From Desulfocapsaceae bacterium (GTDB taxonomy: Bacteria; Desulfobacterota; Desulfobulbia; Desulfobulbales; Desulfocapsaceae): a stretch of 57,682 bases of DNA. Below, one piece after another: positions 20,201 to 26,468 of the stretch. The notes beneath the pieces were generated by a model. The model ran no database searches. It saw nothing but the letters and a program-made list of their open reading frames with translations, and was not told where the DNA came from. Position 1 is the stretch's first letter, and each line of letters starts with the position of its first letter. The stretch covers positions 1-57,682 of the forward strand of contig JAUSAB010000079.1 in assembly GCA_030653035.1 (NCBI GenBank), in the 5' to 3' direction. A program made the position numbers and the translations under genes.

Positions 20201-22759
20201 GAATCGGCTCGCCAGCTTCTGGAAATGGCAATTCACTCCGGTTTGAACGGTGATGAAGTGGAGATATTGAAAATCCGTTTAGCAACACTCCCGATAGAAT
20301 CCCCTATCGAAAATGCAAAAAGAACAAAGCCGACCAAAGCAATCAAAAAAAACAAATCAAACCGACAACGAAATGCCGGAAAAAATAGTGCCAATCCGCA
20401 ACCTGATGAAACAAACAGCCTAGTGTCTCTCTTCCAACAGGGTAACCTTGTTGAAGCTGAAGCAGCCGCCTTCTCTCTGATTGAACGTTTTCCAAGAAAC
20501 AATCTCGCCTGGAAAGTTTTAGGGGCAATCCGCAGACAACAAGGGTTATTTGATGAAGCGTTATCCGCCATGGAAAAAGCCATTGCGATCATGCCGAAAG
20601 ATTATATCTGCCTGCGTAATATCGCCGTTCTTCTCTGTGATTTGGGAAAGAATGCCGAAGCTGAAAGCTACTGTCGCAGGGCCTTGGCGATGAGGCCGGA
20701 TTACGCCGATGCTCACAATACACTGAGCATTGCCCTCCGGTCGCAAAAAAAACTGCCTGAAGCTGAACACAGTTGTAGGAGGGCACTGAGACTGAAGCCC
20801 GATTGTGCAGAAACATTTGTTAACCTTGGCCTTATTTTAAATGAAGAAAATGAATTTGCTGAAGCTGAGGCATGTTATCGTAAGGCGTTGGAGCTGAATC
20901 CCAATTTTGCGGAGGCATATTGCGGCCTCAGCATCACTCTCCAGGCAGCAGACAGGATCGCCGAAGCTGAATCAGCCTGCCGTCAGGCACTTATCTTGAA
21001 ACCGGACTATGCTGCGGCATATAATAGTTTAGGGGGGATTCTCAACGAACAAGAGAAATATGATGAGGCAGAAACTGTCTATCGACAGGCCCTGAAGCTC
21101 AAGCCCTCCTCTCTTGAGACATTGCAGAATCTTGCAAAAACGCTTTACAATCAAAACAAGTTTACAGAAAGTGAATCCTGCTGCAGGCAGGTTCTGGAAA
21201 TCAAACCAGACAATGCCGAGGTCTGTTACAATTTAGGAAACGCCTTGGCCGGGCAAGAAAAGCACGGAGAGGCCGAAGCCAGTTTTAAGGCGGCACTGAA
21301 GATCAGCCTGGATTATCCCGAGGCTTCTATCAACCTGGGAAACAGCTTGCGGGCGCAGGGCTGGATTACCGAGGCTGAAAAAAACTATCGATCCGTTCTG
21401 CAAATGCATCCGGATAACAAGAAGGCTTACAATAACCTGGGGAACATCCTTCAGGAGCAGGGCCGTCTTGACGAATCGGAGATTATTTTTCGCTCCGTCT
21501 TGGAATCCAATCCAGATTTTGCCGGCGCCTTCGGCAATCTCCTATTTCTCCTGAATTACCATCCCGACAAAAGTGGAGAGGAGATATACCAGGAATATAT
21601 CAGGTTCAATGAACGATTTGGTCTCCCCCTTCGTGAAGAATGGAAGCCGCATGCGAACAGCCGGACAACGAACCGCCGCCTGAAGGTAGGATATGTCTCG
21701 CCCCAGTTCTGTCAGCACCCGGTCTGCAATTTCCTTGAACCGCTGATGGCAAATCACAACAAGGATATTGTTGAGCTCTACGCCTACGCGGAAAGCTATA
21801 AAGAAGATGACACGACAGACCGATACCGATCATATGTGGACCATTGGATACCGACAAAGGGTTTGACTGATACCGACATGGCCGAACGTATCCGTAGTGA
21901 TGGTATTGACATCCTGGTCGATCTGGCTGGACATACGGGACAAAACCGACTGTTGGTGTTCGCCCGCAAACCAGCACCGATTTCCCTGCACTGGCTGGAT
22001 TTTGGTTACACCACAGGGTTGCCGGCGATTGACTATTATCTTGCCGACAGCGCCAGTGTCCCCGAGGGAAGCGAAGGATTGTTTGCAGAGACCCCATGGA
22101 AGCTTGCGACACCTTGTCTTGCCTACCGGCCCAATAAAGGCATGGGCGAGGTGAACGCCTTGCCGGCACACGAGCGAGGCTATATTACTTTTGGGAGTTT
22201 GAGCCGGGCGGTGCGCATCAACCACCGAACAATCCGGGTCTGGTCGGAAATACTCAAACAGGTAAAAGGTTCGCACCTCGTTATAAACAGTGGTAACTTC
22301 AAAGATCCTGCCATGCAAAATGTATTGGCGGAAAAGTTTGTCGCCCATGGTATTGACCGTGATCGCCTGGAAATCGGCTGCAACAGTCCACCATGGGATG
22401 TGCTGCGAAGCCTGGATATAGGTTTCGACTGCTTTCCCCATAACTCGGGGACCACCCTGTTTGAGACACTCTATATGGGGATTCCCTTTATTACACTCGC
22501 CGGCCGGGCCAGTGTCGGCCGGCTCGGCTGTTCTGTTCTTGAAGGACTTGGGCATCCGGAATGGATCGCCAACTCAGAAGAAGAGTATATTGAACGGGCA
22601 GTAGCGCTCGCCGTCGATTTGCCAAGACTGACGACTCTGCGCGCCGGCCTGCGACAAGAAATGGAGCAAAGTCCCTTAATGGATGAGCCGGCCTTTACCC
22701 GCAAGGTGGAGGCAGCATATAACGAGATGTTTATGAAATGGTGCGAGGAACAACGATGA
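11267..22759 (+). CDS. Giant five-module TPR / GT41 (SPINDLY/OGT-like) glycosyltransferase
   Basis: A single 3830-residue frame alternates TPR arrays with five GT41 catalytic domains at residues 458-812, 1029-1383, 1851-2205, 2520-2874 and 3472-3826. Each is exactly 355 residues from LK(V/I)GYV to WC. The TPR segments between them are 457, 216, 467, 314 and 597 residues, about 50 TPRs in all. Every module keeps the His of the OGT His498 position, D before I-D-I-L, FGYTTGL, PPWDVLR and NSGTT. The OGT uridine-nucleotide lysine is replaced by Arg (RINHRT) in all five. GT41 enzymes O-glycosylate Ser/Thr in the cytoplasm; flagellin is the likely substrate because two flagellin genes flank the island. 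The start is a GTG with a poor SD, and TTGACA at 11194 may belong to a weak promoter. The stop overlaps the next gene as ATGA. Confidence 0.92.
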   Translation: MKFESSNIPFMTLPPHSDQSSQILLDQAWQRALIYSQNGQIQEAENQYQTILKIQADHPEANYSLGLLALQRNQPLESLPYFEAAVDKRPEHGPYWLAYIDALDQTGQSDIARQIFEMAQHSGLEGEEVNALATRLGLRQEIPAERPATSVLPESPQINPANNATPNQEEIDTLLSLYQQGRITDCENLAHSILNRFPNHGFSWKILGALLKQQNRLDEAILAMRQAALLLPQDPEALNNLGLTLKNTGNLAESESILRLALDLNGDFAEAYNNLGVTLMAQGRLTESEECFRQALHIQPEYAEAYCNLGTNLKDQGQFADSESNFQHALRLRPSSAEAYNNLGNLLQGQGRLSEAEANLHKALELKPEFAVAYNNLANTLHCQGHLEDSEFCYRKAMELKPDFTEAYDGLLFVSNYDPDKSADELFELYREYDARFGHPHQNQWKPHTNNRDADRCLKVGYVSPSFYSHPVFHFLEPLLAHHDKSRFEIFAYSETIREDPITTCYKQHVDHWISSIGLSDDELAERIRSDEIDILIDLAGHTGRNRLPVFSRKPAPVSLHWLDFGYTTGLSAIDYYLTDIASAPIGSENLFSEQLWRLSTPALAYRPATGMGQVSPLPAVQHGHITFGTLTRAIRINHRTIRVWSEILHQIKGSRLVIDSGSFKDPSAVKILIEKFVAHDIGKDRLDIGYHSPPWDVLRNIDIGLDCFPHNSGTTLFENLYMGVPFITLADKPGIGRLGCSLLEGVGHPEWITRSENEYIEKAIALASDLPGLTAVRAGLREEMQQSPLMDEKGFTERVEGAYRKMFKKWCTKTLLIASQSGNIAKTVNETPPDISEDAIALYNSGVDSQQHNRLNDAKNQYIQTVNIRHDFAEAYNNLGVVFQQEGLLIDAEASFLRALAIKPNYADAYYNLANTYKLQQKFFEAETNYRKVIAILPDYTNAHYYLGNILQEQGRPNEAETCLRQALSLNPNHINAFSTLLFALNYHPAKSSEEIFQVYQEFNARFYLPLKESWLPHANNREQYRRLKVGYVAPDYRKHPARYFLEPLLAHHDKRLVETYAYIELSQDDAATDLFHGYVEHWLSTAGLTDDQLSERIRDDAIDILVDLAGHTAGNRLGVFARKPAPVSLHWLDFGYTTGLTAIDYYLTDNPTIPPGNEHFFSETPWRLETPALAYRPPNGTGPVNTLPAQKNGHITFGTLTRAVRINHRTIRVWSEILKRCEGSRLIINSGSFREAAMQEALADQFSVHGIERERLDIGCQSPPWDVLRKIDIGLDCFPHNSGTTLIESLYMGVPYITLADRPSVGRLGSSILEGIGHPEWIAGTEDEYTLKAVALAADLPKLAAIRMRLREDMKKSPLMDEPGFARKVETAYQEMFKRWCDSEQMTAMTIDKKMPSQTIHKQKKHMPKNRNIKGPHPASPSNTEIHRLTRLFDQGLHAEAIELARSLTTRFPHHGFGWKVLGPLLHQQGLHEEAILAMKQAAIYLPHDPDAQYNLGIAQQHSGLLEEAEHSYRLALQLNKNYIQAQYNLGNILKEKGRPAEAESCYRHILRLKPDFFEVHCNLGNILRAQGRFSESVDSYRSALRIRPDSAELYNNLSLTLKEQGLLAEAETACKQALKLKPDFPEAHNNLGLIYHEQKRLTKAEVSYRQALVLTPNYAIALNNLGLNLQEQGRLTESENYYQQALTISPDFNEAYRNRGILYQKLGRLAESENSYRQALALKADDIKTLNNLAVTLYKQGRNSEAETTCRMALELDPNYVTAHNSLGNILINQGQLTEAEKCLRHVLEITPDYAEARSNLLFVLNYHPDMSGEDIFKEYKMFNTIFGIPWQQEWQPHTNNRIPNRRLKVGYVAPQLRRHSARHFLEPLLAHHDKEKFEVYAYAELFNEDDQTLRYKTFVDHWITTTGMSDAAVAAKIREDDIDILVDLAGHTDGNRLEVFARKPAPVSLHWLDFGYTTGLTAIDYYLTDKATVPKGSEALFSETPWRIETPCLAYRPAEGMGDINPLPVATRGYVTFGTLTRAARINHRTIRVWSEILKQVAGSHLVIDSGDFKDPNLQEALANKFIAHGIERERLEIGFHSPPWDVLRGLDIGFDCFPHNSGTTLFETLYMGVPFITLAGRPSVGRLGCSILEGIGHPEWIACTEEEYIELAVALAADQHHLASVRAGLRQEMEQSPLMDEPVFTHKVEQAYQEMFAKWCENKQSVLPQTEDKKDDKKATASSLQAVLNEAENFYRQRQFPDAKDGYQKVLAQNPEVPELHYALANTLVELGQLEEAEASYRKALELKPDFAEALGNLGNTLQRQCRILDAETCYQHALEIKPDFAEGYFNLGNLLREQNRLAESQTAYQKAIQIKPDYIKAYSNLGVTLQMQGQLAEAENNYRKAIKIQPDFIEGYINLGACLKERGLYREAEKYYKNALTINPDFALCYSNLGSVLKEHGQLSEAERCLRRALELNPDYPEAHSNLLFLLNYHPDRSAEEIYEEYKTFNARFSLPLQTTWQPHANNRQTDRRLKIGYVSPQFRLHSIRHFFEPLLAHHDKQRVEIFAYAENSTEDALTDRYKSYTDHWRVVAGLSNAVLAEKIRTDGIDILIDLAGHTANNRLLMFALKPAPVSLHWLDFGYTTGLTAIDYYLTDKATVPEGSEGLFSEKPWRIETPSFAYRPAEGMGDVSLLPALTRGYVTFGTLTRAVRINHRTILVWAEILKQVEGSHLVIDSSNFRDTSMQEELADKFIAHGIDRERLEIGYHSPPWDVLRGLDISLDCFPHNSGTTLFETLYMGVPFITLADRPSVGRLGCSILEGLGHPEWIARTEEEYVQLAVALAVNLPKLATIRSELRQEMQDSQLMNEPAFACRMETAYREMFAKWCEDQQPILLKIEDNGVTAESLLEILHQADTLYQSGQLLEAKAVYHSLLEIEPQHPEANYRLGCIAVALQQPSAALPYFETAIDVRPEHGPYWLAYIDALDKAGQSESARQLLEMAIHSGLNGDEVEILKIRLATLPIESPIENAKRTKPTKAIKKNKSNRQRNAGKNSANPQPDETNSLVSLFQQGNLVEAEAAAFSLIERFPRNNLAWKVLGAIRRQQGLFDEALSAMEKAIAIMPKDYICLRNIAVLLCDLGKNAEAESYCRRALAMRPDYADAHNTLSIALRSQKKLPEAEHSCRRALRLKPDCAETFVNLGLILNEENEFAEAEACYRKALELNPNFAEAYCGLSITLQAADRIAEAESACRQALILKPDYAAAYNSLGGILNEQEKYDEAETVYRQALKLKPSSLETLQNLAKTLYNQNKFTESESCCRQVLEIKPDNAEVCYNLGNALAGQEKHGEAEASFKAALKISLDYPEASINLGNSLRAQGWITEAEKNYRSVLQMHPDNKKAYNNLGNILQEQGRLDESEIIFRSVLESNPDFAGAFGNLLFLLNYHPDKSGEEIYQEYIRFNERFGLPLREEWKPHANSRTTNRRLKVGYVSPQFCQHPVCNFLEPLMANHNKDIVELYAYAESYKEDDTTDRYRSYVDHWIPTKGLTDTDMAERIRSDGIDILVDLAGHTGQNRLLVFARKPAPISLHWLDFGYTTGLPAIDYYLADSASVPEGSEGLFAETPWKLATPCLAYRPNKGMGEVNALPAHERGYITFGSLSRAVRINHRTIRVWSEILKQVKGSHLVINSGNFKDPAMQNVLAEKFVAHGIDRDRLEIGCNSPPWDVLRSLDIGFDCFPHNSGTTLFETLYMGIPFITLAGRASVGRLGCSVLEGLGHPEWIANSEEEYIERAVALAVDLPRLTTLRAGLRQEMEQSPLMDEPAFTRKVEAAYNEMFMKWCEEQR
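12638..13702 (+). repeat. GT41 catalytic module 1 of the giant protein
   Basis: Residues 458-812. Contains VGYVSPSFYSHPVFHFLEP, IDILIDLAGHTGRNR, FGTLTRAIRINHRTIRVW and FPHNSGTTLFENLYMGVP. It is preceded by about 11 TPRs, including an N-terminal block with PEHGPYWLAYIDALD (residue 90 onward) that recurs only before module 5. Confidence 0.85.
14351..15415 (+). repeat. GT41 catalytic module 2
   Basis: Residues 1029-1383. Contains VGYVAPDYRKHPARYFLEP, FGTLTRAVRINHRTIRVW and FPHNSGTTLIESLYMGVP. It has the shortest TPR array, about 5 repeats. Confidence 0.85.
16817..17881 (+). repeat. GT41 catalytic module 3
   Basis: Residues 1851-2205. Contains VGYVAPQLRRHSARHFLEP, FGTLTRAARINHRTIRVW and FPHNSGTTLFETLYMGVP. 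About 12 TPRs precede it. Confidence 0.85.
18824..19888 (+). repeat. GT41 catalytic module 4
   Basis: Residues 2520-2874. Contains IGYVSPQFRLHSIRHFFEP, FGTLTRAVRINHRTILVW and FPHNSGTTLFETLYMGVP. About 8 TPRs precede it. Its catalytic domain looks closest to module 3 by eye. Confidence 0.85.
21680..22744 (+). repeat. GT41 catalytic module 5
   Basis: Residues 3472-3826. Contains VGYVSPQFCQHPVCNFLEP, FGSLSRAVRINHRTIRVW and FPHNSGTTLFETLYMGIP. It has the longest array, about 15 TPRs, starting with a PEHGPYWLAYIDALD block (residue 2959 onward) like that of module 1, then a lysine-rich linker. Confidence 0.85.
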
Positions 22760-23526
22760 AGGCAGTTATTCTGGCAGGGGGATTAGGTACCCGAATCAGT
22801 GAGGAAACCCATCTCAAACCCAAACCCATGATCGAGATCGGCGGCAAGCCCATTCTCTGGCATATCATGAAGATGTATTCGGCGCACAAAGTGAATGACT
22901 TTGTGATCTGCTGCGGCTACAAAGGGTACGTCATCAAGGAATACTTTGCCAATTACTTCCTGCACATGTCTGATGTCACCTTTGATATGGCCCAAAATAC
23001 CATGGAAGTCCATCAGCGGCACGCAGAGCCATGGAGGGTGACCCTGGTAGACACCGGAGAAGAGACCATGACCGGCGGCCGGTTGAAACGGGTGGCTGAA
23101 TATGTAAAGGACGAAGAAGCCTTCTGTTTTACCTACGGGGACGGTGTGGCGGATGTTGATATTTCGGCTGCCATCACCTTTCATACATCCCATGGAAAAC
23201 TGGCCACCGTGACAGCAGTCCAGCCTCCCGGACGCTATGGGGCTCTTACCATCGTGGGAGACAAGGTACAGGGATTCACTGAGAAACCACGTGGCGACGG
23301 TGGTCTGATCAACGGTGGTTTCTTTGTCCTTTCCCCCAGATGCATAGATCGAATCGCGGGTGATGCCACCAGTTGGGAACTCGACCCTCTGGCAACCCTT
23401 GCCGCTGACAATCAATTGATGGCCTTTGAGCACGATGGGTTCTGGCAGCCAATGGATACCCTGCGCGAGAAGACCCTGCTGGAGGATCTGTGGCAATCAG
23501 GCCTTGCCCCGTGGAAGGTATGGTAA
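22756..23526 (+). CDS. rfbF: Glucose-1-phosphate cytidylyltransferase
   Basis: The 256-residue protein starts MKAVILAGGLGTRISEET, the nucleotidyltransferase signature GGLGTR with KPKPMIEIGGKPILWHIM. It continues with CCGYKGYVIKEYF and FTYGDGVADVDI, typical of RfbF/DdhA. It converts glucose 1-phosphate and CTP to CDP-glucose in the cytoplasm, the first step of CDP-deoxysugar synthesis. The start at 22756 is chosen over an upstream in-frame ATG because it gives the canonical N terminus, has GAGGA upstream and overlaps the giant-gene stop as ATGA. This implies translational coupling with the glycosyltransferase. Confidence 0.95.
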   Translation: MKAVILAGGLGTRISEETHLKPKPMIEIGGKPILWHIMKMYSAHKVNDFVICCGYKGYVIKEYFANYFLHMSDVTFDMAQNTMEVHQRHAEPWRVTLVDTGEETMTGGRLKRVAEYVKDEEAFCFTYGDGVADVDISAAITFHTSHGKLATVTAVQPPGRYGALTIVGDKVQGFTEKPRGDGGLINGGFFVLSPRCIDRIAGDATSWELDPLATLAADNQLMAFEHDGFWQPMDTLREKTLLEDLWQSGLAPWKVW

Positions 23527-24584
23527 TGAAACCGGAAAGATCCTTCTGGTCAGGAAAACGAGTCCTGCTCACCGGTCACACCGGATTCAAGGGCAGTTGG
23601 CTGGCCTTGTGGCTCTCCCGTCTTGGCGCCAAAGTAACAGGTGTGTCTCTTCCGCCTGCAACCGCTCCCAACCTGTTTACTCTGGCTAGGCTAAACGAAC
23701 TGATTGACAGTCGATACGCTGATATCAGAGACACGGACCAGCTTTCACGGATTGTACAAGAGGCCGCACCGAACATCGTCTTTCATCTTGCCGCCCAAGC
23801 CCTGGTTCGGGCCAGTTATCACCAACCGCTGGAGACATTTGCCACCAACGTCATGGGTACTGCCCACCTGCTTGAGTCACTGCGCGGGCTCGCTGGTGTC
23901 AAGGTGGCAGTGCTGGTCACCACCGACAAGGTCTATAAAAATCAGGAATGGCCCTACCCCTACCGGGAGGATGACACCCTGGGTGGTCACGATCCCTACA
24001 GCGCCAGCAAGGCCGCCTCGGAGATCGTAGCAGCCAGCTACCGTGATGCCTTCCTTGCTGCACAGGGAGTGGCCATGGCCACGGCTAGGGCAGGCAATGT
24101 CATCGGCGGCGGCGACTGGTCGGAAGACCGCCTGATCCCTGATGCCGTACGGGCCTGGGAAGCAGACAAGCCCCTGGAGGTCCGGCGTCCCCAGGCAATC
24201 CGTCCCTGGCAGCATGTGCTGGAACCGCTGGCAGGGTATATGCGACTTGCCGAACGACTCTGGCACGAACCTGATCTAGCCGGGGCTTATAATTTTGGGC
24301 CGGAAACAGGGGCAGCTGCAACAGTCCGAGAAGTCATCACCCAGGCAAGTAAAAACTACGGCCATGGCGAGGTAATCTGGGGAGACGGCAGTGAGGGCCC
24401 GCATGAGGCTGGCTGGCTGGCCCTCGAGATTGCCAAGGCCAGGGTGACCCTGGGTGTTACGCCTCAGTGGTCTCTGTTTGAGGCAATCAACCGGACGATG
24501 AGATGGTACCGCCGGCAGGCAGAGGGGGCCGACGCCTGCGAGCTCTGCCTGTCTGAAATTGCCGATTTTGAGGCCCTGCCATGA
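23526..24584 (+). CDS. rfbG: CDP-glucose 4,6-dehydratase
   Basis: An extended SDR of 352 residues with the Rossmann motif VLLTGHTGFKGSWLALWL, TTDKVYKNQEW, and the catalytic Tyr-Lys in DPYSASKAASEI. It forms CDP-4-dehydro-6-deoxyglucose from CDP-glucose. The ATG at 23526 shares one base with the rfbF stop and is preceded by GGAAGG at a good distance. The cluster contains no RfbH-like 3-dehydratase, so the product is probably not channelled to 3,6-dideoxyhexoses. Confidence 0.95.
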   Translation: MKPERSFWSGKRVLLTGHTGFKGSWLALWLSRLGAKVTGVSLPPATAPNLFTLARLNELIDSRYADIRDTDQLSRIVQEAAPNIVFHLAAQALVRASYHQPLETFATNVMGTAHLLESLRGLAGVKVAVLVTTDKVYKNQEWPYPYREDDTLGGHDPYSASKAASEIVAASYRDAFLAAQGVAMATARAGNVIGGGDWSEDRLIPDAVRAWEADKPLEVRRPQAIRPWQHVLEPLAGYMRLAERLWHEPDLAGAYNFGPETGAAATVREVITQASKNYGHGEVIWGDGSEGPHEAGWLALEIAKARVTLGVTPQWSLFEAINRTMRWYRRQAEGADACELCLSEIADFEALP

Positions 24585-25141
24585 GTCGATTCATAATCTC
24601 CGACACGCCCCTGCCCGGCCTGAAATTAATTGAACGCCAACAACTAGTTGACGCCAGGGGGTTTCTTGCCCGCATTTTCTGCGCCGACGAATTTGCCGCC
24701 ATCGGCTGGCACCGGCCCATTGTCCAGATCAATCATACCTCCACCGCGCGCCAGGGTACAGTACGGGGTATGCATTTTCAGCACCCACCCCATGCCGAGA
24801 TGAAACTGGTTAGCTGCCTGCGGGGTGAGGTCTGGGATGTAGCTGTTGATATCAGACTCGGTTCACCGACCTTTCTGTACTGGTATGGGGCAGTCCTGTC
24901 CGCCGAAAACTGTCGGGCCCTGTTGATCCCTGAAGGCTTCGCCCACGGATTTCAGACACTGAGCGATGCCGTCGAACTGCTCTATTGCCACTCGGCAGCC
25001 TATTTGGCCGAGGCGGAAGAAGGGCTAAATCCCCAGGATCCTGAACTGGCCATTGACTGGCCCCTGCCGGTAACAGAGATATCGGATCGTGACAGATCGC
25101 ACCCATTCATTCACAATGGTTTCAAAGGAGTCTGTCCATGA
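24581..25141 (+). CDS. dTDP-4-dehydrorhamnose 3,5-epimerase family protein (RfbC-like cupin)
   Basis: The 186-residue cupin has DARGFLARIF, VRGMHFQHPPHAEMKLVSC (the His in RGMHFQ being the family base), GEVWDVAVDIR and IPEGFAHGFQTLSD. Family members epimerise C3 and/or C5 of 4-keto-6-deoxyhexose nucleotides. Here the substrate is probably CDP-4-keto-6-deoxyglucose or its methylated derivative, as the upstream genes make CDP sugars. The start overlaps the rfbG stop as ATGA. Some cupins paired with C-methyltransferases act as mono-epimerases; the sequence alone does not distinguish them. Confidence 0.85.
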   Translation: MSRFIISDTPLPGLKLIERQQLVDARGFLARIFCADEFAAIGWHRPIVQINHTSTARQGTVRGMHFQHPPHAEMKLVSCLRGEVWDVAVDIRLGSPTFLYWYGAVLSAENCRALLIPEGFAHGFQTLSDAVELLYCHSAAYLAEAEEGLNPQDPELAIDWPLPVTEISDRDRSHPFIHNGFKGVCP

Positions 25142-26364
25142 ACTGTCGCCATTGCGGAGCCACACTCCAACTCCCTTTCCTCGATCTCGGCTCCGCGCCG
25201 CCCTCAAATGCCTATCTCACCAGCGAGAGCCTGCAGGCGCCGGAACTATGGTTTCCATTGCGAGTGATGGTGTGCGAGCAATGCTGGCTGGTGCAGACCG
25301 AAGATTTCTCCCGAGCGGATGCCCTCTTTGCCGCAGATTATGCCTATTTCAGTTCCTTTTCCGATACTTGGCTGGAACATGCCAGGCAATATGTCCAGAC
25401 AATGATCAGCCGCTTTACCCTGAACACTCACAGTAAGGTGATAGAGGTCGCGGCCAACGACGGCTATCTCCTGCAGTACGTGCAACAGGCCGGTATCCCC
25501 TGCCTCGGCATTGAACCCACCTCAGGCACAGCCCAGGCGGCCAGGGCAAAGGGGTTGACCATCATCGAAGAATTTTTTGGTGAACAGCTGGCGCAGACCC
25601 TGGCGGCTGATGGCCAGAGCGTCGATCTGATGACAGCCAACAATGTCCTGGCCCATGTCCCTGAAATTAATGATTTTGTCAAAGGATTTACCACCCTGCT
25701 GAAACCCCAGGGAGTTGCCACCTTTGAATTCCCACACTTGTTGCGACTGGTCCAGGAGAATCAGTTCGATACCGTCTATCACGAACACTACTCCTATCTG
25801 TCACTGCTGACGGTTGAGGCCATCTTCTCCAGCCAAGGGTTGCATATCTTTGATGTGGAGCAACTGCCCACTCATGGCGGCAGCTTGAGGGTCTATGCCC
25901 AGCGGGCAGACCTCGGGAGGCACGAACGCACGAAGCGGGTTGCAAAAGTTCTTACCGAAGAGATGACCGCAGGCATGACAGGTACGGCGTTTTATACCGG
26001 CCTGCAAGGCAGGGCCGAGCAGGTCAAAAATGACCTGCTCCTCTTTCTTCTTGAGGCTAAACAGCAAGGACTCGCCGTTGCCGCCTACGGAGCGGCTGCC
26101 AAAGGCAATACCCTGCTCAATTTTGCCGGAGTCAGGCCTGATCTGTTGCCTTATGTGGTGGATCGCAATCCCGCCAAGCAGGGCAAGTTTATGCCCGGCA
26201 GCCGGATTCCGATTGTTGACGAAGCGCATCTGCAACGCAACCGACCGGACCGGATCCTGATCCTGCCTTGGAATCTAGGTGATGAAGTGATGAAACAACT
26301 GGAGTATATCCGGGAATGGGGCGGACAATTTGTGACGGCAGTTCCCGGACTTGAGATCCATTAA
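25138..26364 (+). CDS. NovU/TylC3-type sugar C-methyltransferase
   Basis: The 408-residue protein has the three-part layout of sugar C-methyltransferases. An N-terminal zinc-binding region has CRHCG near residue 3 and CEQC near residue 46. A SAM-binding domain follows (VIEVAANDGYLLQYV, LGIEPT). A C-terminal domain ends in the NLGDEVMKQL region. DTVYHEHYSYLSL is the signature segment with catalytic His/Tyr. These enzymes add a methyl branch to C3 or C5 next to a 4-keto group, so the cluster should make a branched CDP-deoxyhexose. The start overlaps the preceding stop as ATGA. The methylated carbon cannot be read from sequence. Confidence 0.9.
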   Translation: MNCRHCGATLQLPFLDLGSAPPSNAYLTSESLQAPELWFPLRVMVCEQCWLVQTEDFSRADALFAADYAYFSSFSDTWLEHARQYVQTMISRFTLNTHSKVIEVAANDGYLLQYVQQAGIPCLGIEPTSGTAQAARAKGLTIIEEFFGEQLAQTLAADGQSVDLMTANNVLAHVPEINDFVKGFTTLLKPQGVATFEFPHLLRLVQENQFDTVYHEHYSYLSLLTVEAIFSSQGLHIFDVEQLPTHGGSLRVYAQRADLGRHERTKRVAKVLTEEMTAGMTGTAFYTGLQGRAEQVKNDLLLFLLEAKQQGLAVAAYGAAAKGNTLLNFAGVRPDLLPYVVDRNPAKQGKFMPGSRIPIVDEAHLQRNRPDRILILPWNLGDEVMKQLEYIREWGGQFVTAVPGLEIH

Positions 26365-26468
26365 GACATGGCCAAAGCGGCAGCAGAAGCCGGAACAAAA
26401 TGGTCACGAATGTAATGGGTATCTGGTAACGGCCTCTAAAAATTCTGACGAACAGGAAAGGTGAAAAT

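Noticed and set aside
11421-22555. Many antisense ORFs of 60-240 codons opposite the giant gene
   Set aside because: They mirror the repetitive modules and lack start signals. They follow from the codon bias of the real gene.
11267-22759. Possibility that the giant repetitive frame is an assembly duplication
   Set aside because: The five catalytic modules differ at many positions in DNA and protein, and the TPR segments differ in length, so they are not copied reads. Long-read confirmation would still be useful.
11267-22759. Giant protein as a polyketide synthase, NRPS or adhesin
   Set aside because: No carrier, adenylation or adhesin motifs and no signal peptide. The content is entirely TPR plus GT41.
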